64,000 nucleotides of DNA from assembly GCA_963716455.1 (NCBI GenBank), contig CAVQTK010000003.1:1-64000 (forward strand), in the 5' to 3' direction. Position 1 is the stretch's first letter. Every line of letters begins with the position of its first letter. Source of the stretch: CAVQTK01 sp963716455. GTDB taxonomy: Bacteria > Pseudomonadota > Gammaproteobacteria > Coxiellales > Coxiellaceae. Under the pieces are notes generated by a model. That model was not told the origin of the DNA, did no database searches, and worked only from the letters and a program-made list of their open reading frames with translations. Position numbers and translations under genes: made by a program. Below are positions 43,176 through 52,529 of the stretch, piece by piece.

Positions 43176-44936
43176 TTATGTAATCTGAAAGCGCTCTTCT
43201 GCTAAACGATAAAGAGGGCGCCATAATAAGTGGTTTATGGTTAATACGTATAATACCATCACAACTATTCCCAATGTAAGGCGGTGAAAATCACCAGCAA
43301 TTGTAGTGTCATTAATATAAGCTCCAAGTCCAGTGGCTCGTAAGTGTGTGTGTCCCCAATTAATAGCTTCCGCAATAATGCTAACATTCCAGGCTCCGCC
43401 AGCGGCGGTAATCGCGCCAGTAATATAATAAGGAAAAATACCAGGCAGCATAAAACGTCGCCACCACAGCCATCCGGTTACATTCAGCGTGCCTACTGCG
43501 TGATGAAGATTTTTCGGTAAAGCCATGGTTCCTGCAATGATGTTGAATAAGATATACCATTGGGTTCCAAGGATCATAAGTGGAGAGGTCCAAATATTAA
43601 CGTTTAAGTGGTACTTGAGAATAACAATAACGACTAGAGGGAATAACAAATTTGCTGGAAATGCCGCTAAAAATTGAATTATGGGCTGAGCCCATTGTGA
43701 CAAGCGGGGATTAAGGCCAATCCAAATGCCAATAGGAACCCAAATTATTGAACTAAGAATAATTAAAATGATGACGCGTATCGCGGTAATAAGACCTAAA
43801 TAGAGAACATGCTGAGCTTCTTTCAATGAAACTTGGGTAAAGATAAAATAGATTAGGAGCCCTGTTGAAAAAATCAGAGTAGCTATTAATACAGCATACC
43901 AACTAGCAGCGAGCATATATCTTAATTTTTTTCGTGGTAGGGCTTGGTGGTAAGAACGATTATCCTTTCTTAGCCAACGTAAGTTAATAATGGAATTTGC
44001 GGCAGAGGAAATTAAAGTACCTAAGTAATGACACAGTGTTGTACGTTGAAATAGGTTCAACACCCATGATTCGGGAATAGTTTCGCTAGCGGTTTGTTCG
44101 GTTTTAAATTTTTCCGCCCAGGCAATTAAGGGGCGAAAAAAAATCTGGTCATAAAGAGCGATGACAATCAACATTGTGAGGATAACATAAAAAATAGCAA
44201 TTAAATTTTTTTGAGTAATTGCCAAAGCAATATAAGAGCCAATCCCAGGCAATGAAATTTGATAGGGACCAACGGAGATCGCTTCTGCGGCCACAAGAAA
44301 AACCCAGCTTCCAGACATAGACATCATCGAGTTCCATAATAAACCTTGCATACCAAAAGGAACTTCAAGCCGCCAAAATCGTTGCCAAGCAGATAAATGA
44401 AACATAGTGCAAGCTTCTTTTAAATCATTGGGCAGAGTAATTAGGCTTTGATAAAAGCTAAATGTCATATTCCACGCTTGGGCGGTAAAGATGGCAAAAA
44501 TAGCTGCACATTCAGGACCTAATAAGTTGCCTTTAAATAAGCCGATGAAAACCACAATTGCTACTGAAAGAAACCCTAAGACGGGAACAGATTGTAAAAT
44601 ATCCAAGCAAGGAATGATAATCCGTTCGGCATGACGGCTTTTGGCTGCCCAAGTACCAAAAATAAAGGTAAAAAATAATGAGCAGCCAAGGGCAATAAAC
44701 ATACGCAATACAGTGCGTAATGCATAATGAGGTAATTCTATAGGATTTAAAAAAATGGGAATGGGTTTATTAAGTTGATAATGGCCCATCATTTTTGCTG
44801 CTCCCCATCCAAATGTAACAAGGAGAGCGAGCACGAGTAGTAATGCTATTATATCCCAGTAATTAGGGATGGGCCAAACAGTGGCTTCATTTTTGGAATA
44901 GGTTTTGGTAGATAATGACAGCATAAGAATAAGCAT
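43176..44936 (-). CDS. ABC transporter permease, two fused BPD_transp_1 domains
   Basis: 586 residues with about 12 hydrophobic helices in two similar halves. The first EAA-type loop (SLITLPNDLKEACTMFHLSA, RFWRLEVPFGMQGLLWN) lies at about 155-200 and the second (GTMALPKNLHHAVGTLNVTG, WRRFMLPGIFPYYITG) at about 460-510. This is a tandem fusion of two NitT/TauT-like permeases that can form the whole channel with one ATPase dimer. The substrate is unknown. The start at 44936 has a modest AGG site; an in-frame ATG four codons on is possible. Confidence 0.9.
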   Translation of the reverse strand: MLILMLSLSTKTYSKNEATVWPIPNYWDIIALLLVLALLVTFGWGAAKMMGHYQLNKPIPIFLNPIELPHYALRTVLRMFIALGCSLFFTFIFGTWAAKSRHAERIIIPCLDILQSVPVLGFLSVAIVVFIGLFKGNLLGPECAAIFAIFTAQAWNMTFSFYQSLITLPNDLKEACTMFHLSAWQRFWRLEVPFGMQGLLWNSMMSMSGSWVFLVAAEAISVGPYQISLPGIGSYIALAITQKNLIAIFYVILTMLIVIALYDQIFFRPLIAWAEKFKTEQTASETIPESWVLNLFQRTTLCHYLGTLISSAANSIINLRWLRKDNRSYHQALPRKKLRYMLAASWYAVLIATLIFSTGLLIYFIFTQVSLKEAQHVLYLGLITAIRVIILIILSSIIWVPIGIWIGLNPRLSQWAQPIIQFLAAFPANLLFPLVVIVILKYHLNVNIWTSPLMILGTQWYILFNIIAGTMALPKNLHHAVGTLNVTGWLWWRRFMLPGIFPYYITGAITAAGGAWNVSIIAEAINWGHTHLRATGLGAYINDTTIAGDFHRLTLGIVVMVLYVLTINHLLWRPLYRLAEERFQIT

Positions 44937-45044
44937 GTATCATACCTGCTAGATACTTGACTGTCATTCATTAGATTAAAATTTATTCGCAGCGGTTTAC
45001 CGCAAATCTTGTATGCGAAACCAAAATCTTATGCAATTTTACTA

Positions 45045-45160
45045 TAGATCTCTTTCGAAACATGCTGTTGGTAGCGAAGTGCAAAACGCATCGGAGCGCA
45101 AAACCGGAGCATACACCCCAGTATGGGAGAATTTGAATAGTAGAGTTTCGGAAGAGTCTT
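45045..45160. repeat. Dispersed repeat, family A subtype 2, abutting polA
   Basis: It begins TAGATCTCTTTCGAAACATG and ends AGAGTTTCGGAAGAGTCTT. The core CAAAACGCATCGGAGCGCAA and CCGGAGCATACACCCCAGTA matches the 29066 copy. The last base touches the polA ATG at 45161, so GGAAGAG inside the repeat is the only plausible ribosome binding site. Confidence 0.9.
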
Positions 45161-47852
45161 ATGTTTAAAAAACCATTAATTTTAGTAGATGGCTCCTCTT
45201 ATTTATTTCGGGCTTATCATGCCTTACCTCCCTTACATAATTCGCAAGGAATGCCAACAGGTGCTGTATATGGTGTGCTAAATATGCTAAGGAAATTGCT
45301 TAAAGAATATGAACCCAGTCACATAGCAGTTATTTTTGATTCCAAAAGCAAAAATTTCCGCCATATCTTATATCCAGCTTATAAAGCCAATCGCGCCTTG
45401 ATGCCAAATGAATTGCAAGTACAAATTCCTAAACTTTTTGCTGCCATTCGTGCCTGGGGGATACCGCTTATCATAGAAGAAGGTGTAGAAGCAGATGATG
45501 TCATAGCAACATTTGTAGCCCAGGCTAAGCAGCAAGACATATCGGTGTTAATTTCTACTGGTGATAAAGATTTAGCTCAATTAGTTGATTCTAAGATCAC
45601 ATTAATCGATACCATGCTCAACCGCATTTTGGATCCTGAGGGGGTAAAACAAAAGTTTGGAGTTTTTGCGCATCAAATCGTGGATTATTTAGCATTGGTT
45701 GGGGATTCAGTAGATAATATCCCAGGGGTTCCCAAAATAGGGCAAAAAACCGCAGCGAGCTTATTGGCGAAATATCATTCTTTAGCTAATTTATTAGAAC
45801 ATGCCGATGAAGTTCCTGGAAAAATTGGTGAAAACTTACGTTTGCATCGTGAAGCGGTTTTATTAGGGCAGCAATTAATAACTGTTCAGTTAGATGTACC
45901 TCTTCAGGAATCTCTAGATCAGTTATTATTAAAATCCCCAGATTATGTTCTTTTACGCAATTTATTAAGTGAATTGGAATTTAAAACTTGGTTAGCAGAT
46001 TTGCCAGCAGAATCACTGGAGTCTGCTGCTATACAGAAACCAGCAATTAAATATGAGTCTATTTTAAATCTTAATGTTTTTCATTCTTGGCAACAAGTGT
46101 TAGCAAAATCAATGTTTTTGCATTTGTAACAAAGCCACCGGTATGGATGTGATGAGTGCGGAATTGGTAGGGGTGTCTTTTTCCTTCGAAGCCCACGGAA
46201 GCAGTTTATATTCCCTTTGTCCACGATTATCTTGGTGCTCCAAAACAATTAGATCGAAATGATTCATTAACAGCACTTTCTTTTGTATTGGATGATTCAA
46301 AAAAGTTAATGGTAGGTCAGAATTTAAAAAATGATTTAAAAATATTAAATCACTACCGTATTTCCATGCACAATAAATTGTGGGATAACATGTTAGCTTC
46401 ATACGTATTACATAATACGAGTTCGCGTCATGATTTAAATACTTTGGCAGTAAAATATTTATCTTATAAAGTTCTGCCCTATGAAGAGGTAGCAGGTAAA
46501 GGCTCTAAACAGTTATCTTTCAATCAAGTGGCAATAGAAAATGCGGCTTTTTTCGCCGCCGAAAATGCGGATGTGGCTTTACGTTTATATGCAGTGCTTA
46601 GTAAAGAAATTAATGCCAATCCTAATTTGCGTAAAGTATTAGAGGAAATTGAATTACCTCTTCTACCTATTTTGGCACAAATGGAGTATCAGGGCGTTTT
46701 AATAGATATACAAATGTTACAGAAGCATAGTCAAAATTTGCAGGAAAGGATCAAAGATTTAGAAAAACAAGTACATGAAATATCAGGAGAAGTATTCAAT
46801 TTGAGTTCTCCTAAACAATTGCAAAAAATTTTATTTACCAAATTAAAAATTGCCTACATTGAAAAAAACGCCGAAGGGCCAAGCTTCTACGGCTGAAAAT
46901 GTATTACAAGAGTTAGCGGCAGAATACCCTCTTCCAAAACTCATTTTATTGCATCGCAGTTTATGTAAATTGAAATCAACCTATACAGATGGTTTGCCTA
47001 AACAAGTCAATTCACGCACAGGCCGAGTGCATACTTCCTATCATCAAACCGTTACTGCTACAGGTCGTTTGTCTTCAACAGAACCGAATTTACAAAATAT
47101 TCCCATTCGTTCAGAGGAAGGTCGAAAAATTCGTCAGGCTTTTATTGCTCCACCAGGATACAAACTATTAGCAGCTGATTATTCGCAAATTGAATTGCGA
47201 ATTATGGCGCATTTATCTCAGGATCCAGGTTTGTTGGATGCTTTTGCTCAAGGTATAGATGTGCACCGTTCAACTGCAGCTGAAGTATTTGGTATTCCGT
47301 TGGCAGAAGTGAGTTTCGAGCAGCGCCGCCGTGCTAAGGCAATAAATTTTGGATTAATGTATGGGATGTCAAGTTACGGCTTAGCCCAACAATTAGGCAT
47401 TAGTCGCGAAGTTGCTCAACAATATATTGAAATTTATTTCTTACGTTATCCTGGCGTCCATACTTACATGGAATTGGCGCGCAGCATTGCGGCAAAAAAA
47501 GGCTATGTAGAGACTCTTTTTGGTCGGCGGGTAATAGTTGCAGATATTCTTTCCTCACAGCATGCGCGACGTTCGGCAGCAGAAAGGCAAGCAATTAATG
47601 CGCCTTTACAAGGTACTGCTGCGGATATCATTAAGCTAGCTATGATCAGTGTGGGGCACTGGCTACAAAAAAGAAAATTTACCTATACGTATGATCATGC
47701 AGGTTCATGACGAATTAGTTTTTGAGGTGCTGGACTCAGTGGTGAGCATAGCTAGCCAGGAGATTCGTCAACGTATGGAAACAGCAGCATTATTAAGTGT
47801 TCCATTAGTGGTTGATATTGGGGTGGGCGATAATTGGGATGAGGCACATTAA
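45161..47852 (+). pseudogene. polA: DNA polymerase I, interrupted by four +1 frameshifts
   Basis: Together the pieces cover a full-length PolA (about 897 codons). Domains: 5'-nuclease (1-320: LILVDGSSYLFRAYHALPPL, EADDVIATF, STGDKDLAQLV, GDSVDNIPGVPKIGQKTA); 3'-5' exonuclease region (LMVGQNLKNDLKILNHY; the usual DTE motif is not readable); polymerase (TATGRLSSTEPNLQNIPIRS, DYSQIELRIMAHLSQD, RRAKAINFGLMYGMSSYGL, QVHDELVFE). Frames change near 46115, 46197, 46845 and 47678. At the last three sites deleting one base restores exact family sequence. Either polA is a young pseudogene or the sequence carries insertion errors. Confidence 0.92.
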
Positions 47853-47883
47853 ATTTAATAGCTTTTATGGCTTGATTAAGACC

Positions 47884-47913
47884 TAGGGTCTGTTAACAAT
47901 GTAATAGACCCTA
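47884..47913. terminator. Bidirectional hairpin between polA and the 83-residue gene
   Basis: TAGGGTCT and AGACCCTA form a perfect eight-pair stem with a 14-base loop between convergent genes. There is no T-tract. Confidence 0.55.
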
Positions 47914-47921
47914 ATAATCTG

Positions 47922-48173
47922 TTACCCATTTTTTTTCTTATCTTCATCGATTGTACGTCCCCCATTAGAAGATTTTATATTTATTCGTTGTGAGTTTTTG
48001 TGAGAAAGTTTATTCGCTACCCAGGCAATGCAAAATAATATCAAACCTACTACGGCGCCTAAGATGAGTAAATAAGAGAAAAAAATTATTCCGAAAATTA
48101 ATAAAACGACAAATACTCCCAATGCTAAAAAAGGAATAACTTTAAGTAAAAAATTATTAATAGTTCTATGCAT
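47922..48173 (-). CDS. Small two-helix membrane protein
   Basis: 83 residues with two adjacent hydrophobic helices (about 12-33, PFLALGVFVVLLIFGIIFF, and about 36-56, LILGAVVGLILFCIAWVA) and a charged C-terminal tail (KLSHKNSQRINIKSSNGGRT...KKNG). No family is recognised. It lies directly downstream of glmS on the same strand (27-base gap), so it may share its transcript. Confidence 0.65.
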   Translation of the reverse strand: MHRTINNFLLKVIPFLALGVFVVLLIFGIIFFSYLLILGAVVGLILFCIAWVANKLSHKNSQRINIKSSNGGRTIDEDKKKNG

Positions 48174-48186
48174 GTTTGCTCCTCAA

Positions 48187-48203
48187 TCTTTACAAGAAGT
48201 CTA
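48187..48203 (-). repeat. Family A repeat end overlapping the glmS stop codon
   Basis: On the minus strand TAGACTTCTTGTAAAG directly follows the last sense codon of glmS and supplies its TAG stop. Only this terminal arm is present. Confidence 0.7.
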
Positions 48204-50030
48204 TTCTACTGTCACAGATTTCGCTAAATTTCTTGGTTGATCCACATCTGTACCTTTTAAAATTGCCGTATGGTAGGCTAATAATTGCAGTGGAATGGTA
48301 TAAGCTATGGGGGATAATAATTCCGGCATCACAGGAATTTTACAATATTGCCCGCCTGGCCAGCTTATACGTTCATCAATAAAAGCATAAACCATTCCCC
48401 CGCGGGCCTGAACTTCCTCTACATTAGTAATTAATTTATTAGTAGTGGAATGATAAGGGGCTATTACAATAATAGGTAATTCTTCATCTATCAATGCAAG
48501 TGTCCCATGCTTTAATTCACCGCCAGGATACGCTTCGACAAATAAATAAGAGATCTCTTTAAGTTTAAGTGCTCCCTCTAAAGCAATGGGAAACATAATT
48601 CCTCGACCTAAAAATAATGCCTGTTTCTTGTCAACTAAACATTTAGCAAAGCTTTGAATAGGTTCTTCTAAACTAAGCATTTGACGTATTACACCTGGTA
48701 ATTGTTTGAGTGTTTCTATACAAGAAGAAAGGGGGGTAATAATTTTCGAATTGCGGTAGTAGCCTAAATGAATTGCCAATATTAATAAAGCTAATAATTG
48801 TGCAGTGAAAGTTTTTGTAGCTGCTACACCAATTTCTGGACCTGCACGAGTTAAGAGCGTTACGTCACTTTCTCGTACCAAGCTACTTTGAGGAACATTT
48901 GAGATGCCGAGTGTAGCCAAGTAATTGGCTTGTTTTGCTTGGCGCAACGCAGCTAAAGTATCAGCGGTTTCACCTGACTGTGACAAAGCAACAAACAAGG
49001 TATCCGCTTCCACCACTGGATTTCTATAACGGTATTCACTGGCGATTTCTACTGAACAAGGAATGCGAATCCATTCTTCTAACCAATGGCGTGCAACTAA
49101 ACCAGCATGATAACTGGTTCCACAAGCTACAATGTGTAAACGTTTTACTTTTGAGAAAATATCTAAGGCTTGAGAATCTGACCATTGTGGCACAAGTTGA
49201 TCATCAACTATATGCTCGCTTAGAGTTTGGATCAATTTTTCCGGTTGTTCATGAATTTCTTTGTGCATAAAATGCCGATAGGCCCCCTTGCTGCTGATTT
49301 CATGATCGGTTTGAATGAGTTGAATAGTGCGTTGCGCGATTTGATTTTGATTATCATATATAGTAACTTGCTGCCGTTCAATTTGAGCAATATCACCTTC
49401 TTCTAGAAAAATAAAACGTTGAGTTACAGGTAATAAAGCGAGGGGATCAGAAGCAATAAAATGTTCTCCTATCCCAACGCCGATTACTAGTGGACCACTA
49501 TGTCTTATAGCATATATGCAATCTGGTGTTTGTTGATTAATTATTCCTAATACATACGCGCCAATTAATTCAGATTTAACTATTTGTAAAGTAGCTAACA
49601 TATCACCATTTTTTTGAAAATGGTGGTAGAGTAAATGAGCAATGACTTCAGTGTCTGTTTCACTGTTAAAGACATAGCCTAAGTGCTGTAGTTTTTTGCG
49701 TAGAGAAGCGTAATTTTCAATGATTCCATTGTGTACGACGGCAATTTGATGATGTGAATACAAGGGATGTGCATTATGTAAAACAGGTTTGCCGTGAGTA
49801 GCCCAACGAGTATGGGCAATGCCTATTTGGCCGTTCAAGGGTTGATTATCGTGTAATTTAATTAGGCTAGAAACTTTTCCAGCGATACGTAAACGGTTTA
49901 AAACTTGATCTTCATTAGCGATAACTGCAATTCCTGCAGAATCATAACCTCTATATTCCAGTCGTTTAAGCCCTTCAAGCAAAATGGGTGCAACATTACG
50001 CTGAGCGATACCACCTACAATGCCACACAT
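48201..50030 (-). CDS. glmS: Glutamine-fructose-6-phosphate aminotransferase (isomerizing)
   Basis: 609 residues, the family length. The N-terminal glutaminase domain begins MCGIVGG (catalytic Cys2) with RWATHGKP and NGIIENY. Two SIS domains follow (ACGTSYHAGLVARHWLE, LSQSGETADTLAALRQAK, FLGRGIMFPIALEGALKLKE). The C terminus PRNLAKSVTVE is the universal GlmS end. It makes glucosamine 6-phosphate for peptidoglycan and LPS. No glmS ribozyme is expected in this group and none was seen. Confidence 0.97.
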   Translation of the reverse strand: MCGIVGGIAQRNVAPILLEGLKRLEYRGYDSAGIAVIANEDQVLNRLRIAGKVSSLIKLHDNQPLNGQIGIAHTRWATHGKPVLHNAHPLYSHHQIAVVHNGIIENYASLRKKLQHLGYVFNSETDTEVIAHLLYHHFQKNGDMLATLQIVKSELIGAYVLGIINQQTPDCIYAIRHSGPLVIGVGIGEHFIASDPLALLPVTQRFIFLEEGDIAQIERQQVTIYDNQNQIAQRTIQLIQTDHEISSKGAYRHFMHKEIHEQPEKLIQTLSEHIVDDQLVPQWSDSQALDIFSKVKRLHIVACGTSYHAGLVARHWLEEWIRIPCSVEIASEYRYRNPVVEADTLFVALSQSGETADTLAALRQAKQANYLATLGISNVPQSSLVRESDVTLLTRAGPEIGVAATKTFTAQLLALLILAIHLGYYRNSKIITPLSSCIETLKQLPGVIRQMLSLEEPIQSFAKCLVDKKQALFLGRGIMFPIALEGALKLKEISYLFVEAYPGGELKHGTLALIDEELPIIVIAPYHSTTNKLITNVEEVQARGGMVYAFIDERISWPGGQYCKIPVMPELLSPIAYTIPLQLLAYHTAILKGTDVDQPRNLAKSVTVE

Positions 50031-50349
50031 CTATTTTTTCTCCTTTATTACTTAAATATTATTGTTCGCTTACTTTTAGAGCAGTAATGGGCTCAGGGAC
50101 TGAAAGTGACCAGCTCTTAAAAATCAATAACTGGGTATAAATAATTGTATCTTATTGATGATTACAATGCCATGGTCAAATTAACAGGAGACAGAGATAG
50201 ATTTAAGTTGACCTTTATAGATATTCACATTATTCTTAGCTTTGTCAAAAAAAGACTAATATTCAAAGCATTGATCAATCCGGTGCTGCTATGACAGTGA
50301 GTAGTTATCGAATTGTTAAAAAAACTGGCAATAGAGAGCAAATTATGTC

Positions 50350-50355
50350 TATAAT
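50350..50355 (+). promoter_or_regulatory. -10 element of the 6S RNA promoter
   Basis: A perfect TATAAT lies seven bases before the predicted 6S RNA 5' end. No good -35 is seen (CTGGCA at 50325 is the nearest). The 300 bases further upstream, to the glmS start, hold no recognisable gene. Confidence 0.6.
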
Positions 50356-50361
50356 TAATTT

Positions 50362-50536
50362 AGCCTCTGTGATAAGCGCCAGTAGGTAGATTTTTGAACC
50401 GATAAGAATATATCAGGGATTCAGAGTGTATAGCGGTTGTGCAAGCCTATCCTAGAGTAGGAAGCCTTAAAGCATACCAGAGACTCCCACTTGAACCGTT
50501 GGGTTCAATGAACACTTGCAGCGTTATCATGGAGGT
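50362..50536 (+). ncRNA. ssrS: 6S RNA
   Basis: About 175 bases immediately upstream of ygfA, the conserved position. The closing stem pairs CCTCTGTGATAAGCGC (50364 on) with GCGTTATCATGGAGG (50521-50535). The 3' half carries the conserved GGAAGCCTTAAAGC and the hairpin ACTTGAACCGTTGGGTTCAA, as in E. coli 6S. It binds sigma-70 RNA polymerase as an open-promoter mimic and represses transcription in stationary phase. Transcript ends are estimated from the stem. Confidence 0.85.
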
Positions 50537-50540
50537 TTTT

Positions 50541-51131
50541 GTGTTTTACAAACCTGAAGTTCGCGAAAAACTCCGGCTACGGCGATCAAGGTTAGATGCA
50601 GTTTCTATTAATCAAGCTGCATTAGCTGTAGCTGCTCAAATTGTCCAACTTAAAGAATTTCTTGATAGTCGATATTTGGCTTTTTATTTGCCTATAGAAG
50701 GTGAGCTAGACCCTCTGCCCATAATGCATTGCACTGAAACTTTGCATAAACAATTATATCTACCGGTTTTACCCAAGACAAAAGGCCCTTTACATTTTTT
50801 TTCTCATCAAATGAATGCCCCAATGAGAATGAATCGGTTTGGAATTAACGAGCCCGATATAGAAAAGCAAATACCCATTTTTCCTGAAAAATTAGACGTT
50901 ATTTTTTTACCACTAGTCGGTTTTGATATTCGCGGCAATCGAATTGGTAGGGGCGCTGGTTACTATGACTTAACCTTAGCTTTTACAAAGAATGAAAATC
51001 TTTTAAAAAAACCCTATTTAATCGGATTGGCTTATGAATTTCAAAAAATAGAACATATTACTCCCGATAAGTGGGATGTTCCTATGAATTTAGTCGTTAC
51101 TGAGAAAAATCTGTATTATTCTGGTGCTTGA
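50541..51131 (+). CDS. ygfA: 5-formyltetrahydrofolate cyclo-ligase
   Basis: About 196 residues from the GTG at 50541, preceded by GGAGG at five bases. Longer frames from 50439 or 50529 run into the 6S RNA gene and are rejected. Seen: VREKLRLRRSRLDAVS at the start, FYLPIEGELDPLPIM, and the C-terminal FLPLVGFDIRGNRIGRGAGY with YYDLTL. It converts 5-formyl-THF to methenyl-THF. The ribosome binding site is part of the 6S closing stem. It overlaps the next gene by four bases. Confidence 0.92.
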   Translation: MFYKPEVREKLRLRRSRLDAVSINQAALAVAAQIVQLKEFLDSRYLAFYLPIEGELDPLPIMHCTETLHKQLYLPVLPKTKGPLHFFSHQMNAPMRMNRFGINEPDIEKQIPIFPEKLDVIFLPLVGFDIRGNRIGRGAGYYDLTLAFTKNENLLKKPYLIGLAYEFQKIEHITPDKWDVPMNLVVTEKNLYYSGA

Positions 51132-51796
51132 TGCTGGATAGCAGTTTCTTTGATCAGGATGCAGAAGTTTTGGCCAAAGCTTTACTTGGTAAAGTGCTCC
51201 AAGTTAAATATCAGGATTTATGGTTGCAAGCCCTAATTATTGAAACGGAAGCCTACTATTTGATAGATAAAGCCAGTCATGCCTCCCTAGGCTATACTTC
51301 TAAACGTAAGGCTTTGTTTATGCCCGGGGGCACAATTTATATGTACTATGCCAGAGGCTACGATTCTTTAAATATCAGCGCCACAGGAGCAGGTAATGCT
51401 GTTTTGATAAAAGCAGGCATTCCTTATCAAGAAGGCGCAGATTCGCGAATGATTGATATTATGCAAACGTTAAACCCTCAACCTAATGGCAAGCCGCGGG
51501 CAGTGAATAAACTTTGCTCAGGTCAAACTTTACTGTGTAAATCTTTAGGATTGAAAGTGATAGATTGGGATCAACAAATTTTTCATCCCGACAAATTTTA
51601 TTTAAAAGATATAGATTATAGACCAGATATAATCATTAGAACCAGGCGTTTAGGAATTGCCTCTAACCGAGACCCACATTTATTATATCGTTTTATTGAT
51701 TATAAATATGCCGATTATTGCACAAGTAATCCGCTTCGAAGGAAAGGGTGGATATTAAACCAGGATTATTTTTTAATAAAGGAAGGTGAACAATGA
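51128..51796 (+). CDS. 3-methyladenine DNA glycosylase (AAG/MPG type)
   Basis: 222 residues. DNA-3-methyladenine glycosylase II fold motifs: LAKALLGKVLQVKYQ, IIETEAYYLIDKASHASLGY with the active-site Glu/Tyr region, RKALFMPGGTIYMYYARGYD and the C-terminal RTRRLGIASNRDPHLLYRF. It excises alkylated purines. ATGA overlap with ygfA and another four-base overlap with the next gene indicate one operon. Confidence 0.92.
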   Translation: MMLDSSFFDQDAEVLAKALLGKVLQVKYQDLWLQALIIETEAYYLIDKASHASLGYTSKRKALFMPGGTIYMYYARGYDSLNISATGAGNAVLIKAGIPYQEGADSRMIDIMQTLNPQPNGKPRAVNKLCSGQTLLCKSLGLKVIDWDQQIFHPDKFYLKDIDYRPDIIIRTRRLGIASNRDPHLLYRFIDYKYADYCTSNPLRRKGWILNQDYFLIKEGEQ

Positions 51797-52521
51797 AATA
51801 CGGAAAAATAGGTCATTTTACTGGATTTTGGATATTGGGATTCTGTATTTTTAATTTGAGCACAATGGCGATGGCCGATACTTGTACTCAACCCTTACCT
51901 CAAGTGACTTTGCAGTTGGCGGCTGAACAGTGGGTCACGACACAAACGGCAAAAGTAGTAGTCGCTTTAGATGCTTCCCTTACCAAAGAACAATTATCTG
52001 TGGCGCAAGAAAATATTAATCAAGCGCTAAAAAAAATTTCTCCGGAGGGAGAATGGCATATTACAGAATTTAATCGCAATGCCAGTAAAGCTAATCTTGA
52101 GCAACTGCATGTAGTTGCAGAAGCCAGACTGCCAAATAAGGCCTTACCTGGGTTGCGCGACCGAGCTAATAAATTAAGTCACGAGGGACAAATTTACACC
52201 ATAGAAGAAATTACTTATAATCCTACTATACCGGAAATTTCAACAACATATAACCAATTGCGCATGCAGATTTATCGACAAGCTAAGGAAGAATTAGCGC
52301 GATTAAATAACACTTTTTCTCAGCCTACTTATACTTTATATTCTATCAATTTTGCGGGCTTAATCGCTCTATCTGCCCCAGTTTACAAAACAAATACGAT
52401 GTCTATTTCCCATAATAACCAAGCGCCCGTAGCGAGTATGGCTGTTAGCAAGCCACTAATTTTAGAGGCATCAGTCGTATTTGCGGCTCCTTTGGGTACG
52501 CTTTGTGTTGCCTCGAAATAG
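51793..52521 (+). CDS. Secreted SIMPL-domain-like (DUF541) protein
   Basis: 242 residues with a signal peptide (FWILGFCIFNLSTMAMA, cleavage near MAMAD). The mature region reads AAEQWVTTQTAKVVVALDAS, AQENINQALKKIS, VVAEARLPNKALPGLRDRA and later YRQAKEELARLN, the alternating beta/alpha pattern of DUF541. It is probably periplasmic; function unknown. It is the last gene of the ygfA-mpg operon, tail to tail with the esterase gene. Confidence 0.6.
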   Translation: MKYGKIGHFTGFWILGFCIFNLSTMAMADTCTQPLPQVTLQLAAEQWVTTQTAKVVVALDASLTKEQLSVAQENINQALKKISPEGEWHITEFNRNASKANLEQLHVVAEARLPNKALPGLRDRANKLSHEGQIYTIEEITYNPTIPEISTTYNQLRMQIYRQAKEELARLNNTFSQPTYTLYSINFAGLIALSAPVYKTNTMSISHNNQAPVASMAVSKPLILEASVVFAAPLGTLCVASK

Positions 52522-52529
52522 CGTAACTA

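Noticed and set aside
50439..50540. Longer N terminus for the formyl-THF cyclo-ligase
   Set aside because: The added codons lie in the 6S RNA 3' half; homology and the GGAGG site support GTG at 50541.
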